Shown here: positions 1-7,551 of the stretch, piece by piece | Numbering within the stretch: the first letter of the stretch is position 1 | Layout: the number at the start of each line of letters is the position of its first letter | Assembly: GCA_041558415.1 (NCBI GenBank) | Contig: JBFFEY010000033.1 | Coordinates: forward strand, 1 to 31,105 | From: SG8-39 sp041558415 | GTDB lineage: Bacteria > Pseudomonadota > Gammaproteobacteria > Burkholderiales > SG8-39 | DNA length: 31,105 bases | Reading direction: 5' to 3' | Position numbers and translations under genes: made by a program | The notes under the pieces: generated by a model | Told to the model about the DNA's origin: nothing | The model's input: the letters and a program-made list of their open reading frames with translations, nothing else | Databases searched by the model: none

Positions 1-881
1 GCGCGCAGCGCCGCCTTGAGCCGTGCCCGGTAACCGGCGTCGTGCGCGGCGCGCGCGATGCGCCGTGCCAGTGCGCGTGCGTCGCCCAGCGGATAGAAGC
101 CGGGATAGTCGCGCCCGAGCATGCCGAGATTGCCCGAGATGCGCGACGCGACCACCGGCGTGCCGATGCGCGCCGCCTCGCAGATCACGTTTGCCCCGCC
201 CTCCATCACCGAACTGACCACCAGCAGGTGGCTGCGCGCGATCCAGCCGAGCGCGAGGCCGTGCGCGCGCCCTCCGATCCAGCGGTAGCGCGGCTCGCGC
301 CGCACCCAGGCACGCGCTTCGCGCGCCATCGCTGGGGTCATCGCATCGCCCACCTGAACGACCTCGATGCACAGCGCCGGCGACAGACTGGCGAGCGCCT
401 GCACCGCACGAAACGGATCCTTCTCCTCGCGCAGGTGCCCGACGACGGCCACGCGGAAGCGGTCGCGCGGCGGCGCGGTGCCCGGCCTTGCGTCGGAGGA
501 CTGGTAGACGACGCGCGTCCTGCGGCGCAGCGCGGGCGCCAGCAGGCGTCTCGCGTCATCCTGCAGCACGATGATGCGCGTCGCCAGCGCGAGCGAGCGA
601 CGCGCATCGCGCGAACCCGGCAGGTCGCGGTACAGATCGGTCCCGGTCAGGGCCACGACGAGCGCGCGCCCGGGATGCGCGCGCGCAAAGGCCTCCACGG
701 AGGCATGGCTTCTGCGAGCGTGCAGAGCCAGCAGAAGGTCGGCCGGCCGGCCATCCCAGTCGACGCAGACGCTCACGCGATGGCCGAGCGTGCGCAGCAG
801 CCGTGCCCAGCGCTGCGCCGTGTGGCGGTTGCCGGTGCGCGTGCCGGCGCCTGCCGGCGTGACGATCGTGATGTGCGCCAT
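1..881 (-). CDS. senB: SenB-like selenosugar synthase (glycosyltransferase), C-terminus cut by window edge
   Basis: I translated the minus strand from the ATG at 881: 293 codons are open to the window edge, so the C-terminus is missing. The N-terminus has the motif TGNRHTAQRWARLL (residues 16-29), followed by ADLLLALHARRSH (47-59), LTGTDLYRD (78-86) and, in the C-terminal half, VMEGGANVICEA (225-236). This is a GT-B type glycosyltransferase fold, and these motifs are the ones I associate with SenB. SenB makes a selenosugar from selenophosphate and a UDP-sugar in selenoneine biosynthesis. The divergent neighbour is a selenophosphate synthase, which supplies exactly that substrate and strongly supports the call. 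The third gene, senA (an EgtB-like selenoneine synthase), would have to lie left of the window and is not seen. Start choice: first ATG after a -10-like box; the SD is weak (AGG about 6 nt upstream). Alternative: an unrelated family 4 glycosyltransferase, less likely given selD. Confidence 0.85.
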   Translation of the reverse strand, partial: MAHITIVTPAGAGTRTGNRHTAQRWARLLRTLGHRVSVCVDWDGRPADLLLALHARRSHASVEAFARAHPGRALVVALTGTDLYRDLPGSRDARRSLALATRIIVLQDDARRLLAPALRRRTRVVYQSSDARPGTAPPRDRFRVAVVGHLREEKDPFRAVQALASLSPALCIEVVQVGDAMTPAMAREARAWVRREPRYRWIGGRAHGLALGWIARSHLLVVSSVMEGGANVICEAARIGTPVVASRISGNLGMLGRDYPGFYPLGDARALARRIARAAHDAGYRARLKAALR

Positions 882-889
882 CGCGTGCC

Positions 890-907
890 TGTCCCGCTGG
901 CGGGACA
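890..907. repeat. Perfect inverted repeat in the senB leader
   Basis: TGTCCCGC, then TG, then GCGGGACA: 8-bp arms that match perfectly, with a 2-nt centre. It lies between the senB -10-like box (915-920, minus strand) and the senB ATG (881), at or just downstream of the expected transcription start. It could be a repressor operator, or an RNA hairpin in the leader that ends a few bases from the start codon. Which one cannot be decided from sequence. Confidence 0.6.
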
Positions 908-914
908 AGCCGCC

Positions 915-920
915 ACTATA
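915..920 (-). promoter_or_regulatory. Putative -10 box for senB
   Basis: The minus strand reads TATAGT, five of six matches to the sigma-70 -10 consensus, 34 bases upstream of the senB ATG. No convincing -35 element is seen at 16-18 bp, so the promoter may need an activator. Confidence 0.4.
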
Positions 921-959
921 CGTCGGCCGTCATGCAGCGGGCGCTCGGGCGACTAACGC

Positions 960-965
960 TACAAT
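960..965 (+). promoter_or_regulatory. Putative -10 box for selD
   Basis: TACAAT lies 28 bases upstream of the selD ATG and is a five-of-six match to the -10 consensus. The -35 region is GC-rich and unconvincing. Together with the senB box it forms a compact divergent promoter region. Confidence 0.4.
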
Positions 966-993
966 TTCCCATCCGCAAACGGAGTCCATTGCC

Positions 994-2052
994 ATGTCGG
1001 CCGTACCCGTCCTCGAAAAGATCCGTCTCACCGAGTTCAGCCACGGCGGCGGCTGCGGCTGCAAGATCGCACCGGCCGTGCTCACCGAGATTCTCGCCTC
1101 GACGCCCGTGCGCGGACTGCCCGAATCGCTCATGGTCGGCACCGAAACCGCCGACGATGCCGCGGTCTACAAGCTGAACGACGCGCAGGCACTCATCGCG
1201 ACGACCGATTTCTTCACCCCGATCGTCGACGACCCCTACGACTTCGGTCGCATCGCCGCGACCAACGCGATCTCCGACATCTACGCGATGGGCGGCAAGC
1301 CGATCTTCGCGCTGGCCGTGGTCGGCATGCCGCTCGACAAGCTGCCGGTGAACGTCATCGGCCGCATCCTCGAGGGCGGCGAATCGGTGTGCGCAACGGC
1401 CGGCATCCCGATTGCCGGCGGCCATTCGATTGATGTGCTCGAGCCGATCTACGGGCTGGTGGCAATGGGGCTTGCGCATCCCGATCACGTCAAGCGCAAC
1501 AATTCGGCACGCGCCGGCGACAAGCTGATTCTCGGCAAGCCGCTCGGCGTCGGCATCCTGTCGGCGGTGCTGAAAAAGGGCAAGCTGTCGGATGCCGGCT
1601 ACGCGACGATGATCGACTGGACGACGCGCCTCAACACGCCGGGCGCAGCGCTCGCGGAAATGTCCGGGGTGCACGCCATGACCGACGTCACCGGCTTTGG
1701 CCTCGCGGGTCACCTGCTGGAGATCTGCCGCGGCTCGAAACTCTCCGCGCAGCTTCGCTGGGAGGCGATCCCGCTGATCCCCGACGCCCTCGAGTGGGCG
1801 AAACAGGGCATCGCCACCGGCGCCTCGGAGCGCAACTGGAAGGGTTACGGACACGACGTCGAGCTGCCGGGCGGCGCGCCCGAGTGGATGCAGAAGCTCA
1901 TCACCGATCCGCAGACCAGCGGTGGCCTGCTCGTGGCCTGCGACCCGAAGGTGGAGCAGCAGGTGCTGGCGCACTTCGCCAAGGGCGGCTTCGGCGAGGC
2001 GCGCGTGATCGGCGAGCTGGGCGACGGCGCGCCGCGCGTGCGCGTGGCGTGA
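994..2052 (+). CDS. selD: Selenide, water dikinase (selenophosphate synthase), probable SenC
   Basis: A 352-residue protein that makes selenophosphate from selenide and ATP in the cytoplasm. The catalytic motif HGGGCGCK is at residues 17-24: Cys21 and Lys24 correspond to Cys17 and Lys20 of E. coli SelD, so this is the cysteine rather than the selenocysteine form. DPQTSGGLL near the C-terminus is also typical of the family. I chose the ATG at 994 because GGAG sits 9 bases upstream and the protein then starts where the family does; an open frame continues upstream but is only a shadow of senB. The divergent senB gene suggests that this copy feeds selenosugar and selenoneine synthesis (the SenC role). 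It could instead, or also, supply selenocysteine or selenouridine synthesis; no selA, selB or mnmH is in the window. An alcohol dehydrogenase gene follows after 31 bases. Confidence 0.95.
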   Translation: MSAVPVLEKIRLTEFSHGGGCGCKIAPAVLTEILASTPVRGLPESLMVGTETADDAAVYKLNDAQALIATTDFFTPIVDDPYDFGRIAATNAISDIYAMGGKPIFALAVVGMPLDKLPVNVIGRILEGGESVCATAGIPIAGGHSIDVLEPIYGLVAMGLAHPDHVKRNNSARAGDKLILGKPLGVGILSAVLKKGKLSDAGYATMIDWTTRLNTPGAALAEMSGVHAMTDVTGFGLAGHLLEICRGSKLSAQLRWEAIPLIPDALEWAKQGIATGASERNWKGYGHDVELPGGAPEWMQKLITDPQTSGGLLVACDPKVEQQVLAHFAKGGFGEARVIGELGDGAPRVRVA

Positions 2053-2083
2053 ACGTCGGGCGCGCGGCGCGAAGGCGGCGCGC

Positions 2084-3190
2084 ATGAGCGTGCGCTTCCG
2101 CGCCGCCGTGCTGCGTGCCGCCGGTGCCGCGCGACCCTACGCACACTCTCGGCCGCTGGCCATCGAACAGGTCGAACTGCCCGCGCCGGGCGTCGGAGAG
2201 GTGCTGGTGCGCATCCAAGCGGCGAGCCTGTGCCACTCCGACCTGTCGGTGGTCAATGGCGATCGGCGCTGGCCGCTGCCGATCGTCCCCGGACACGAGG
2301 CCGCCGGCCTCGTCGAGCAGGTCGGCCCAGGCGTCACCGCCTTTGCACCCGGCGACCGCGTCGCGCTCATTTTCCTCACGCAATGCGGCAGCTGCGCGCG
2401 CTGCATGGAGGGCAAGTCGTATCTCTGTGAGCGCGGCACGCAGGCGAACCGCGAGGGGCGCCTGATCACCGGCGGGCCGCATCTGCGCCTCGCCGGCGAG
2501 CCGCTACACCATCACATGGGGTTGGGCGCGTTCGCCGAATACGCGCTGGTGGCCGACCGGTCTCTGGTCCCCATCCCCGCCGACATCGGTTTCGTCGAGG
2601 CGAGCCTGTTCGGCTGCGCCGTGATGTGCGGTGCCGGCAGCGCGCTGTACACCGCCGGCATCTCGCCGGGTGAGAGCGTCGCGGTGGTGGGTCTCGGCGG
2701 CGTCGGCCTCGCCGCGATCATGGGCGCACGCCTGGCCGGCGCCACGCGCATCGTGGCGATCGACCCGGTCGCGGACAAGGCCGATCTGGCGCGCGCCTGC
2801 GGCGCGACCGAGTTCGTTCGCACGGACGACGCGGCGCAGGTCGACGCCGTGGACGTCGCGCTCGAGGCGAGCGGCACGGTGGCCGGCTTCGAATCTGCGC
2901 TGCAACTCACGCGACGCGGCGGCCGTACCGTCAGCACCAGCCTGCCCGCGGCGGATCAGCAGTTTCACTTTCCGCTCGCGCGGCTGGTCGCCGAGGCGCG
3001 CACCGTCGCCGGCAGCTACATCGGCTCCTGCCTACCGAACCGCGACATTCCTGCCTTCATCGCCTTGCACCGCCAGGGGCGCCTGCCGGTCGATCGTCTG
3101 GTCTCGCGCACCCTCGCCCTGGATGACATCAACGGGGCGATGGACGCGCTCGCCGACGCCCGGGTAATCCGTCAGGTCATCGTTTTCTAG
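2084..3190 (+). CDS. Zinc-dependent alcohol dehydrogenase (MDR superfamily)
   Basis: A 368-residue medium-chain dehydrogenase with both expected zinc sites. Catalytic zinc ligands are Cys50 (SLCHSD) and His71 with Glu72 (GHEAAG). The structural zinc lobe is CGSCARCMEGKSYLC, four cysteines near residues 100-114. The Rossmann nucleotide motif GLGGVG lies near residue 204. Insertion length and the HHHMGLGAFAEYA segment resemble the class III / aryl alcohol type dehydrogenases, but the substrate cannot be read from sequence. It starts 31 bases after selD on the same strand and may be cotranscribed with it; a metabolic link with selenium is not established. The ATG at 2084 has an AAGGCGG-like SD close upstream. 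Confidence 0.9.
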   Translation: MSVRFRAAVLRAAGAARPYAHSRPLAIEQVELPAPGVGEVLVRIQAASLCHSDLSVVNGDRRWPLPIVPGHEAAGLVEQVGPGVTAFAPGDRVALIFLTQCGSCARCMEGKSYLCERGTQANREGRLITGGPHLRLAGEPLHHHMGLGAFAEYALVADRSLVPIPADIGFVEASLFGCAVMCGAGSALYTAGISPGESVAVVGLGGVGLAAIMGARLAGATRIVAIDPVADKADLARACGATEFVRTDDAAQVDAVDVALEASGTVAGFESALQLTRRGGRTVSTSLPAADQQFHFPLARLVAEARTVAGSYIGSCLPNRDIPAFIALHRQGRLPVDRLVSRTLALDDINGAMDALADARVIRQVIVF

Positions 3191-3232
3191 CGGCCCGCAG
3201 ACGGACATCCGGCTCGCGGCGAGCGAAGCCGC

Positions 3233-3238
3233 TAGAAT
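3233..3238 (+). promoter_or_regulatory. Putative -10 box (TAGAAT) for the diiron protein gene
   Basis: TAGAAT lies 22 bases upstream of the ATG at 3260 in the 69-bp gap after the dehydrogenase. The same hexamer precedes yciB and suhB in this window. No good -35 is present. Confidence 0.3.
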
Positions 3239-3259
3239 CCCAGCTCTCGGACGCGCCAC

Positions 3260-4369
3260 ATGCCCGCACACATCACCCACGATCCCGCCTACGAGACGGT
3301 TCCGGCGGACGACTTCGCCCCGATGATCGAGGTGCCGCGCTATGCGCGGCGCAGCGATGCCTTCGACGACATCATTTCGGCGACGCACGACCATTTCTGG
3401 GACCCGCTCGATCCGCGCTACCTCGACTTTGCGACACCTTTCGACCTCGCGCGAGATACGGTGCTGCCGCGCGAGCAGGTCATCGAACTGCAAAGCGCAG
3501 TGGCCGACCGGCTGGATGAGGCGCAGCAAATCGCGCTCGCCAACGAGGTCGCACGCTGGAACCTGAGCGCGGTGCTGCACGGCGAGCAGGGCGCACTGTC
3601 ACTGTCGGCCAGCCTGTGCGACATCCTGCTCGATCCGGGCGCCCAGGAATACGCCGCCAACCAGGCGCGCGAGGAAGCGCGCCATGTCGCGGCGTTCTCG
3701 CGCTACATCGCGGTGCGCTGGAAATCGCCCTACCCGGTCGGCGCCGCCTTCGGCACGCTGCTTGCCGAGCTGGTCGCTGCGCCCGAGGTGTACAAGAAGC
3801 TGGTGGGCATGCAGATGCTGATCGAAGGCCTGGCCATGGGCACCTTCGCCAGCCTGCACGCCAGCGCGCGCGACCCGCTGCTGCGCCGCCTGGTGCAATT
3901 CGTCATGACCGACGAGGCCTTTCACCACAAGTTCGGCCGCATCTGGGCGGCGCGCACGGTGCCGAAGCTCTCGCCCGAGGAACACCAACGCATCGAGGAC
4001 TGGGCCGCCGCCTGCTTCGAGACGCTGCTCTTCAACCTCAACAACATCCGGCAGAAGCAACTGATCTACGCGCGCTTCGGCCTCGACTGGGAGTGGGTAC
4101 GCGCGGCCTGCCGCGAGGTATTCAGCGAGGCCGACCGGCGCCGCAGCCTGACGCTGCCGAACAACGTGTTCCGCGTCCTCGTGAAAACGCTGCTACATGC
4201 CGGCATCGTCACCGCGCGCACGCGTCACGTGTACGCTGCCTGGATCGACCTCGGCGACCTCGAGGCCGAGGGCGAGGCGATGGTCGGCGATGCGATCGCG
4301 GCCGAGGGGATCGAGGCGCTGCGCGCCATCAACCACCAGCGCCGCCGCATCGGCCCCTCCCCCGCCTGA
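3260..4369 (+). CDS. Ferritin-like diiron protein, putative oxygenase of unknown substrate
   Basis: A 369-residue, mostly helical soluble protein. A complete carboxylate-bridged diiron ligand set is visible: Glu109, Glu139-x-x-His142 (EARH), Glu189 (LIEG) and Glu219-x-x-His222 (DEAFHH). This E, ExxH, E, ExxH order is that of ferritin-like oxidases and oxygenases, which include the ribonucleotide reductase R2, AurF-type N-oxygenase and fatty-acid desaturase families. I do not recognise the exact family, so substrate and reaction are unknown. There is no signal peptide and no membrane segment. It follows the zinc dehydrogenase on the same strand with a 69-bp gap that holds a TAGAAT box, so it may have its own promoter. 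The ATG at 3260 has a weak GGACG SD. Confidence 0.75.
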   Translation: MPAHITHDPAYETVPADDFAPMIEVPRYARRSDAFDDIISATHDHFWDPLDPRYLDFATPFDLARDTVLPREQVIELQSAVADRLDEAQQIALANEVARWNLSAVLHGEQGALSLSASLCDILLDPGAQEYAANQAREEARHVAAFSRYIAVRWKSPYPVGAAFGTLLAELVAAPEVYKKLVGMQMLIEGLAMGTFASLHASARDPLLRRLVQFVMTDEAFHHKFGRIWAARTVPKLSPEEHQRIEDWAAACFETLLFNLNNIRQKQLIYARFGLDWEWVRAACREVFSEADRRRSLTLPNNVFRVLVKTLLHAGIVTARTRHVYAAWIDLGDLEAEGEAMVGDAIAAEGIEALRAINHQRRRIGPSPA

Positions 4370-4468
4370 GACCGGCCCTCGGCTCGCGACGGATCACAAC
4401 GCAAGCACCGGCGTGACCGACCGCAAGAACGGCAGGGCGCAGGAGATCGCTGGTGACTTCGTCTGGGT

Positions 4469-4499
4469 CCCGGTCGCCGCGCGCACCGCGCGCGCCGGG
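4469..4499. terminator. GC-rich hairpin between convergent genes, possible terminator
   Basis: CCCGG, a 4-nt bulge, CGCGCGC, loop ACC, then GCGCGCG and CCGGG: twelve base pairs in all. It lies in the 172-bp gap between the convergent diiron and EamA genes. Neither strand has a following T-run, so it is at best an atypical terminator or an mRNA 3' end stabiliser. Nothing else was seen in this gap. Confidence 0.35.
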
Positions 4500-4541
4500 A
4501 AACACGTCGGCCTGCCCTGCTGAACCCCGCGCCCGGCGCCG

Positions 4542-5438
4542 TCAGCGTCTGGCGCTGCTCAGATAGACGATCGCGCCGACCACCACGAAAACGCCGAGGA
4601 TCTGGCGCGGCGCCACGGCCTGATCGAGCACGACCCAGGCCAGTCCCAGCACCATGATCGGCTCACTGTTGAGCACCATGGCGTTATTCACCGCATCGAT
4701 GCGCGGCAGCACGATGAACAGCGAAGTGAATGCCGCACTATAGAACACGCACAACAGCGTCAGCCCGAGCCACCCGATGGGCGCCTGGGGCAACTCGAAA
4801 TTCCCGCTCGCCGCGCCGACGACGACGATGATCAGCGCTGCGACACTCATCGTCAGCAACGTGCGTACGCGGCCGTCGACGTCGTTCAGCCAGCGCACCG
4901 TGAGGTGCAGCATCAGCGCAAACGACAGCGCCGCGCCGATCGCAAACCCGACGCCAACGCCGATCTCGGCCCAGCGCCCGGCGATGCTGCCGCCGAGGCC
5001 GACCACATCGAGCGCGAGCGCGAGGCCCACCAGCGCGAGCGGCATCGCCACCAGCGCGCGACGGCTCGGCGCCGTGCCGCCCGCCGCCCAGGAAATGAGC
5101 GAGAGCAGCAAGGGGAACGTATTGAACGCCAGCAGGGCAAGCGCCACCGGGATGCGTGCGACCGCCGAGTACAGGCAGAAGCTTTGCACCGCGAGCACGC
5201 AGCCGATCAGCAGCGCGCGCCCGCCGGCGCCGGCGGGCAGCGCCAGCGACACCCCCTGCACGCGGATCAGCGCCAGCACCACCAGCGCAGTGAAGATCGA
5301 GCGCAGCGTCACAGCGGCCGTTACGCTGGTACCGTGCTCGAAAGCGACGCGGGCCGAGATGTGGTTCGAGCCGAAGAACAGTGCGATGGCGAGCAGCAGC
5401 AGCACCCCGATCCAGCGACCAAGCGGCTTAGCCTGCAT
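4542..5438 (-). CDS. EamA/DMT-family transporter
   Basis: A 298-residue integral membrane protein with about ten hydrophobic segments arranged as two five-helix halves, the architecture of EamA (drug/metabolite) exporters. The second half ends with a short basic tail after VYLSSARR. Such proteins export amino acids, metabolites or drugs across the inner membrane; the substrate is not predictable. I placed the start at the ATG at 5438 because it begins directly with MQAKPLGRWIGVLLLL, a short basic leader followed by helix 1. A longer frame back to 5564 adds a Pro/Arg-rich stretch that overlaps the divergent reductase start. Divergent from the aldo/keto reductase across 125 bp. Confidence 0.85.
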   Translation of the reverse strand: MQAKPLGRWIGVLLLLAIALFFGSNHISARVAFEHGTSVTAAVTLRSIFTALVVLALIRVQGVSLALPAGAGGRALLIGCVLAVQSFCLYSAVARIPVALALLAFNTFPLLLSLISWAAGGTAPSRRALVAMPLALVGLALALDVVGLGGSIAGRWAEIGVGVGFAIGAALSFALMLHLTVRWLNDVDGRVRTLLTMSVAALIIVVVGAASGNFELPQAPIGWLGLTLLCVFYSAAFTSLFIVLPRIDAVNNAMVLNSEPIMVLGLAWVVLDQAVAPRQILGVFVVVGAIVYLSSARR

Positions 5439-5563
5439 AATGCGCGTTCCTCGAAAGCCTGACTGCGTCACAGGGTTTGCGCGGCAAGACAGAGGGTAAT
5501 CGAAATTTCTCCCGCTCTCCGGGCTCTCTTGCCCGCGGCGGGGTGCGGAACGAAGGGACGGCA

Positions 5564-6541
5564 ATGAAGAAACGTAAGCTTGGCGCGCTCGAGGTGCCCG
5601 CCATCGGCTTTGGCTGCATGGTGCTGCCGGGCTTCTACTTCCCCGGCAGCGACGAACAGGCCATCGCCACCCTGCAGCGCGCGGCCGAGATCGGCGTCAA
5701 CTTCCTCGACACGGCGGACGCCTACGGCAACGGCAAGAACGAGGCGCTCGTCGGCCGCGCCATCAAGGGCCAGCGCGGCCGCTACATCATCGCCACCAAG
5801 TTCGGCAATGTCTGGAAGCCGGGCCTCGACTATGACGTCTGCGGCCGCCCGGATTACGTGATCCAGGCCTGCGAGGAAAGCCTGCAGCGACTGGGCATCG
5901 ATACGATCGACCTTTACTACCAGCACCGCGTCGATCCGAACGTGCCGATCGAGGAGACCGTCGGTGCCATGGCGCAGCTCGTCGAGCAGGGCAAGGTGCG
6001 CTACCTCGGCCTCTCGGAAGCCGCGCCGCAGACCATCCGGCGCGCCCACAGGGTTCATCCGATTACCGCACTGCAGACCGAGTACTCGCTCTGGACGCGC
6101 GAAGCCGAGGCCGAGGTCCTGCTGCTGTGTCGCGAACTGGGCATCGGCTACGTCGCCTACTCGCCGCTCGGCCGCGGCATCTTCGGCGGTGACATCCGCG
6201 GCGCCGACAGCCTGGCGGAAAACGACCGCCGCAAAGCGCATCCGCGCTTTCAAGGCGACAACCTCGCCGCCAACGTCAGGCTCGGCGAGGCGGTCGCGGC
6301 CGCGGCGAAGCGCAAGGGCTGCGCGCCGGCGCAACTGGCGCTCGCCTGGCTGCTGCACAAAGGCGAGGACATCGTGCCGATTCCGGGCACGCGGCGCATC
6401 GACCATCTCGAGGCGAACGCGGCGGCGCTCGACATCGCGCTGAGCGCAGAGGAAATCGCGGCGCTGGATGCCGCCTGCCCGCTTGGCGCCGCCAAGGGCA
6501 CGCGTTATCCGGCCGGCGCCATGAGCAAGCTGAACGGCTGA
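5564..6541 (+). CDS. Aldo/keto reductase
   Basis: A 325-residue NADPH-dependent oxidoreductase with a TIM barrel. The catalytic tetrad is intact: Asp49 and Tyr54 in LDTADAYGNG, Lys79 in IATKFG and His121 in YYQH. Further family motifs are GYVAYSPLGRG and the C-terminal PIPGTRR cofactor-phosphate site. The sequence resembles the YajO/Tas and pyridoxal reductase-like aldehyde reductases; the substrate is unknown. The ATG at 5564 has GAAGGGA 6-12 bases upstream, so the in-frame upstream start at 5477 was rejected. It may share a divergent control region with the EamA exporter. Confidence 0.92.
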   Translation: MKKRKLGALEVPAIGFGCMVLPGFYFPGSDEQAIATLQRAAEIGVNFLDTADAYGNGKNEALVGRAIKGQRGRYIIATKFGNVWKPGLDYDVCGRPDYVIQACEESLQRLGIDTIDLYYQHRVDPNVPIEETVGAMAQLVEQGKVRYLGLSEAAPQTIRRAHRVHPITALQTEYSLWTREAEAEVLLLCRELGIGYVAYSPLGRGIFGGDIRGADSLAENDRRKAHPRFQGDNLAANVRLGEAVAAAAKRKGCAPAQLALAWLLHKGEDIVPIPGTRRIDHLEANAAALDIALSAEEIAALDAACPLGAAKGTRYPAGAMSKLNG

Positions 6542-6679
6542 GGTCGCGCGGGCTCGGCTGCTCAGCCTCCACGTCTACGGCCCGAACAGCGGCACCCTAC
6601 GCCGCCATACGTTCGTCTCGGGCTACCACAATGCGACGGTTCCCCACCTGCGGGACCGCTCGCGCGAAAGCAGCGCCGG

Positions 6680-7081
6680 CTAGCCCTTCGGCAGGAAGCG
6701 GGCGTCGACCTCGACACGGTAGCCGTTCGCCAGGCGGTTGGTCTCGTTGGCCAGCCCGACGACCGCCATGAGCTCGGCGAACATCGCCTCGCTCATGCCT
6801 TTCGCGCGCGCGCCTGCGGTGTGTGAGTAGGTGCAGTACTCGCAGCCGTTGGTCGCGCTGACCGCGACGTAGATCATCTCCTTGACCAACGGATCGAGCG
6901 CGCCGGGCGCCATCACCTGCTTGACGTTCGCCCACATCCGCTGCAGCATCGGTGGGTCGTTGGCGAGCACTTTCCAGAAATTGTTGATCCAGTCGGTGCC
7001 TCGCGTCTTCATGATGTCGTCATAGACCGCCCGGACCTCGGGCGGCGCGTCCGGGTACTCGATCATCCTTACTAGGGCCAC
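6680..7081 (-). CDS. Carboxymuconolactone decarboxylase / AhpD-like protein
   Basis: A 133-residue all-helical protein of the CMD/AhpD family. The redox motif is Cys80-Glu-Tyr-Cys83 followed by His87 (NGCEYCTYSH), the arrangement of AhpD-type peroxidase/disulfide reductases rather than of true decarboxylases. It probably acts in thiol-based peroxide or aldehyde stress defence in the cytoplasm, but no partner is known. The start is GTG at 7081, preceded by a strong SD (AAGGAGGAAA, 7084-7093). Divergent from msrB across 62 bp. The 138-bp gap on its other side, against the convergent reductase gene, contains no recognised element. Confidence 0.85.
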   Translation of the reverse strand: MALVRMIEYPDAPPEVRAVYDDIMKTRGTDWINNFWKVLANDPPMLQRMWANVKQVMAPGALDPLVKEMIYVAVSATNGCEYCTYSHTAGARAKGMSEAMFAELMAVVGLANETNRLANGYRVEVDARFLPKG

Positions 7082-7100
7082 GGTTTCCTCCTTGCAGGCT

Positions 7101-7120
7101 CGGCGATATAGTATCCGCCG
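7101..7120. promoter_or_regulatory. Shared divergent promoter / putative operator of the AhpD-like gene and msrB
   Basis: TATAGT (7107-7112, plus strand) is a good -10 box for msrB, placing the start of transcription about 25 bases before its ATG. The box is embedded in an imperfect inverted repeat: CGGC, GATA, a TAG centre, TATC, one extra C, then GCCG. A symmetric site over a divergent -10 region could be a binding site for a redox regulator. No -35 of quality is seen. Confidence 0.35.
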
Positions 7121-7143
7121 AGGCGCAGGGAGCGAGGATCCGC

Positions 7144-7551
7144 ATGGACACGAAAACCCAGGACCGGGTGGTCAAGAGCGACGCCGAGTGGCAGAAGCAG
7201 CTGACGCCGATGCAGTTCAAGGTCGCCCGCCGCAAGGGGACCGAGCGCGCCTTCACCGGCGAATACTGGGACCACCACGAGTCCGGGCTGTATCGCTGCG
7301 TGTGCTGCGGCGCGGAGCTGTTCTCCTCCGAGCACAAGTTCGATTCGAGCACCGGCTGGCCGAGCTATTGGCGGCCACTGAAGGAGGAGAATGTCGCCAC
7401 CGAGGAAGATCTGAGCTTTTTCATGCGACGCACCGAGGTGCACTGCGCGTACTGTGACGCGCACCTCGGCCACGTGTTCGACGACGGGCCCGAGCCGACC
7501 GGGCAACGCTACTGCATCAACTCCGCATCGCTCAAATTCGAAAAGACCTGA
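7144..7551 (+). CDS. msrB: Peptide-methionine (R)-S-oxide reductase
   Basis: A 135-residue MsrB that reduces methionine-R-sulfoxide in proteins. Zinc is held by Cys52/Cys55 (CVCC) and Cys101/Cys104 (CAYC). The catalytic residue is Cys124 in RYCINS, encoded by TGC, so this is the cysteine and not the selenocysteine form. The substrate-site segment STGWPSYW (69-76) has Tyr where many members have Phe. No signal peptide, so it is cytoplasmic, whereas the MsrA in this window is exported. ATG at 7144 with a GGGAGCGAGG SD. First gene of a rightward cluster; its stop codon overlaps the probable start of the next gene. Confidence 0.95.
   Translation: MDTKTQDRVVKSDAEWQKQLTPMQFKVARRKGTERAFTGEYWDHHESGLYRCVCCGAELFSSEHKFDSSTGWPSYWRPLKEENVATEEDLSFFMRRTEVHCAYCDAHLGHVFDDGPEPTGQRYCINSASLKFEKT

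Noticed and set aside
916..2085. Long open frame on the minus strand opposite selD
   Set aside because: High-GC codon bias opens antisense frames; the protein is arginine/histidine-rich with no family motifs, and selD on the other strand is unmistakable.
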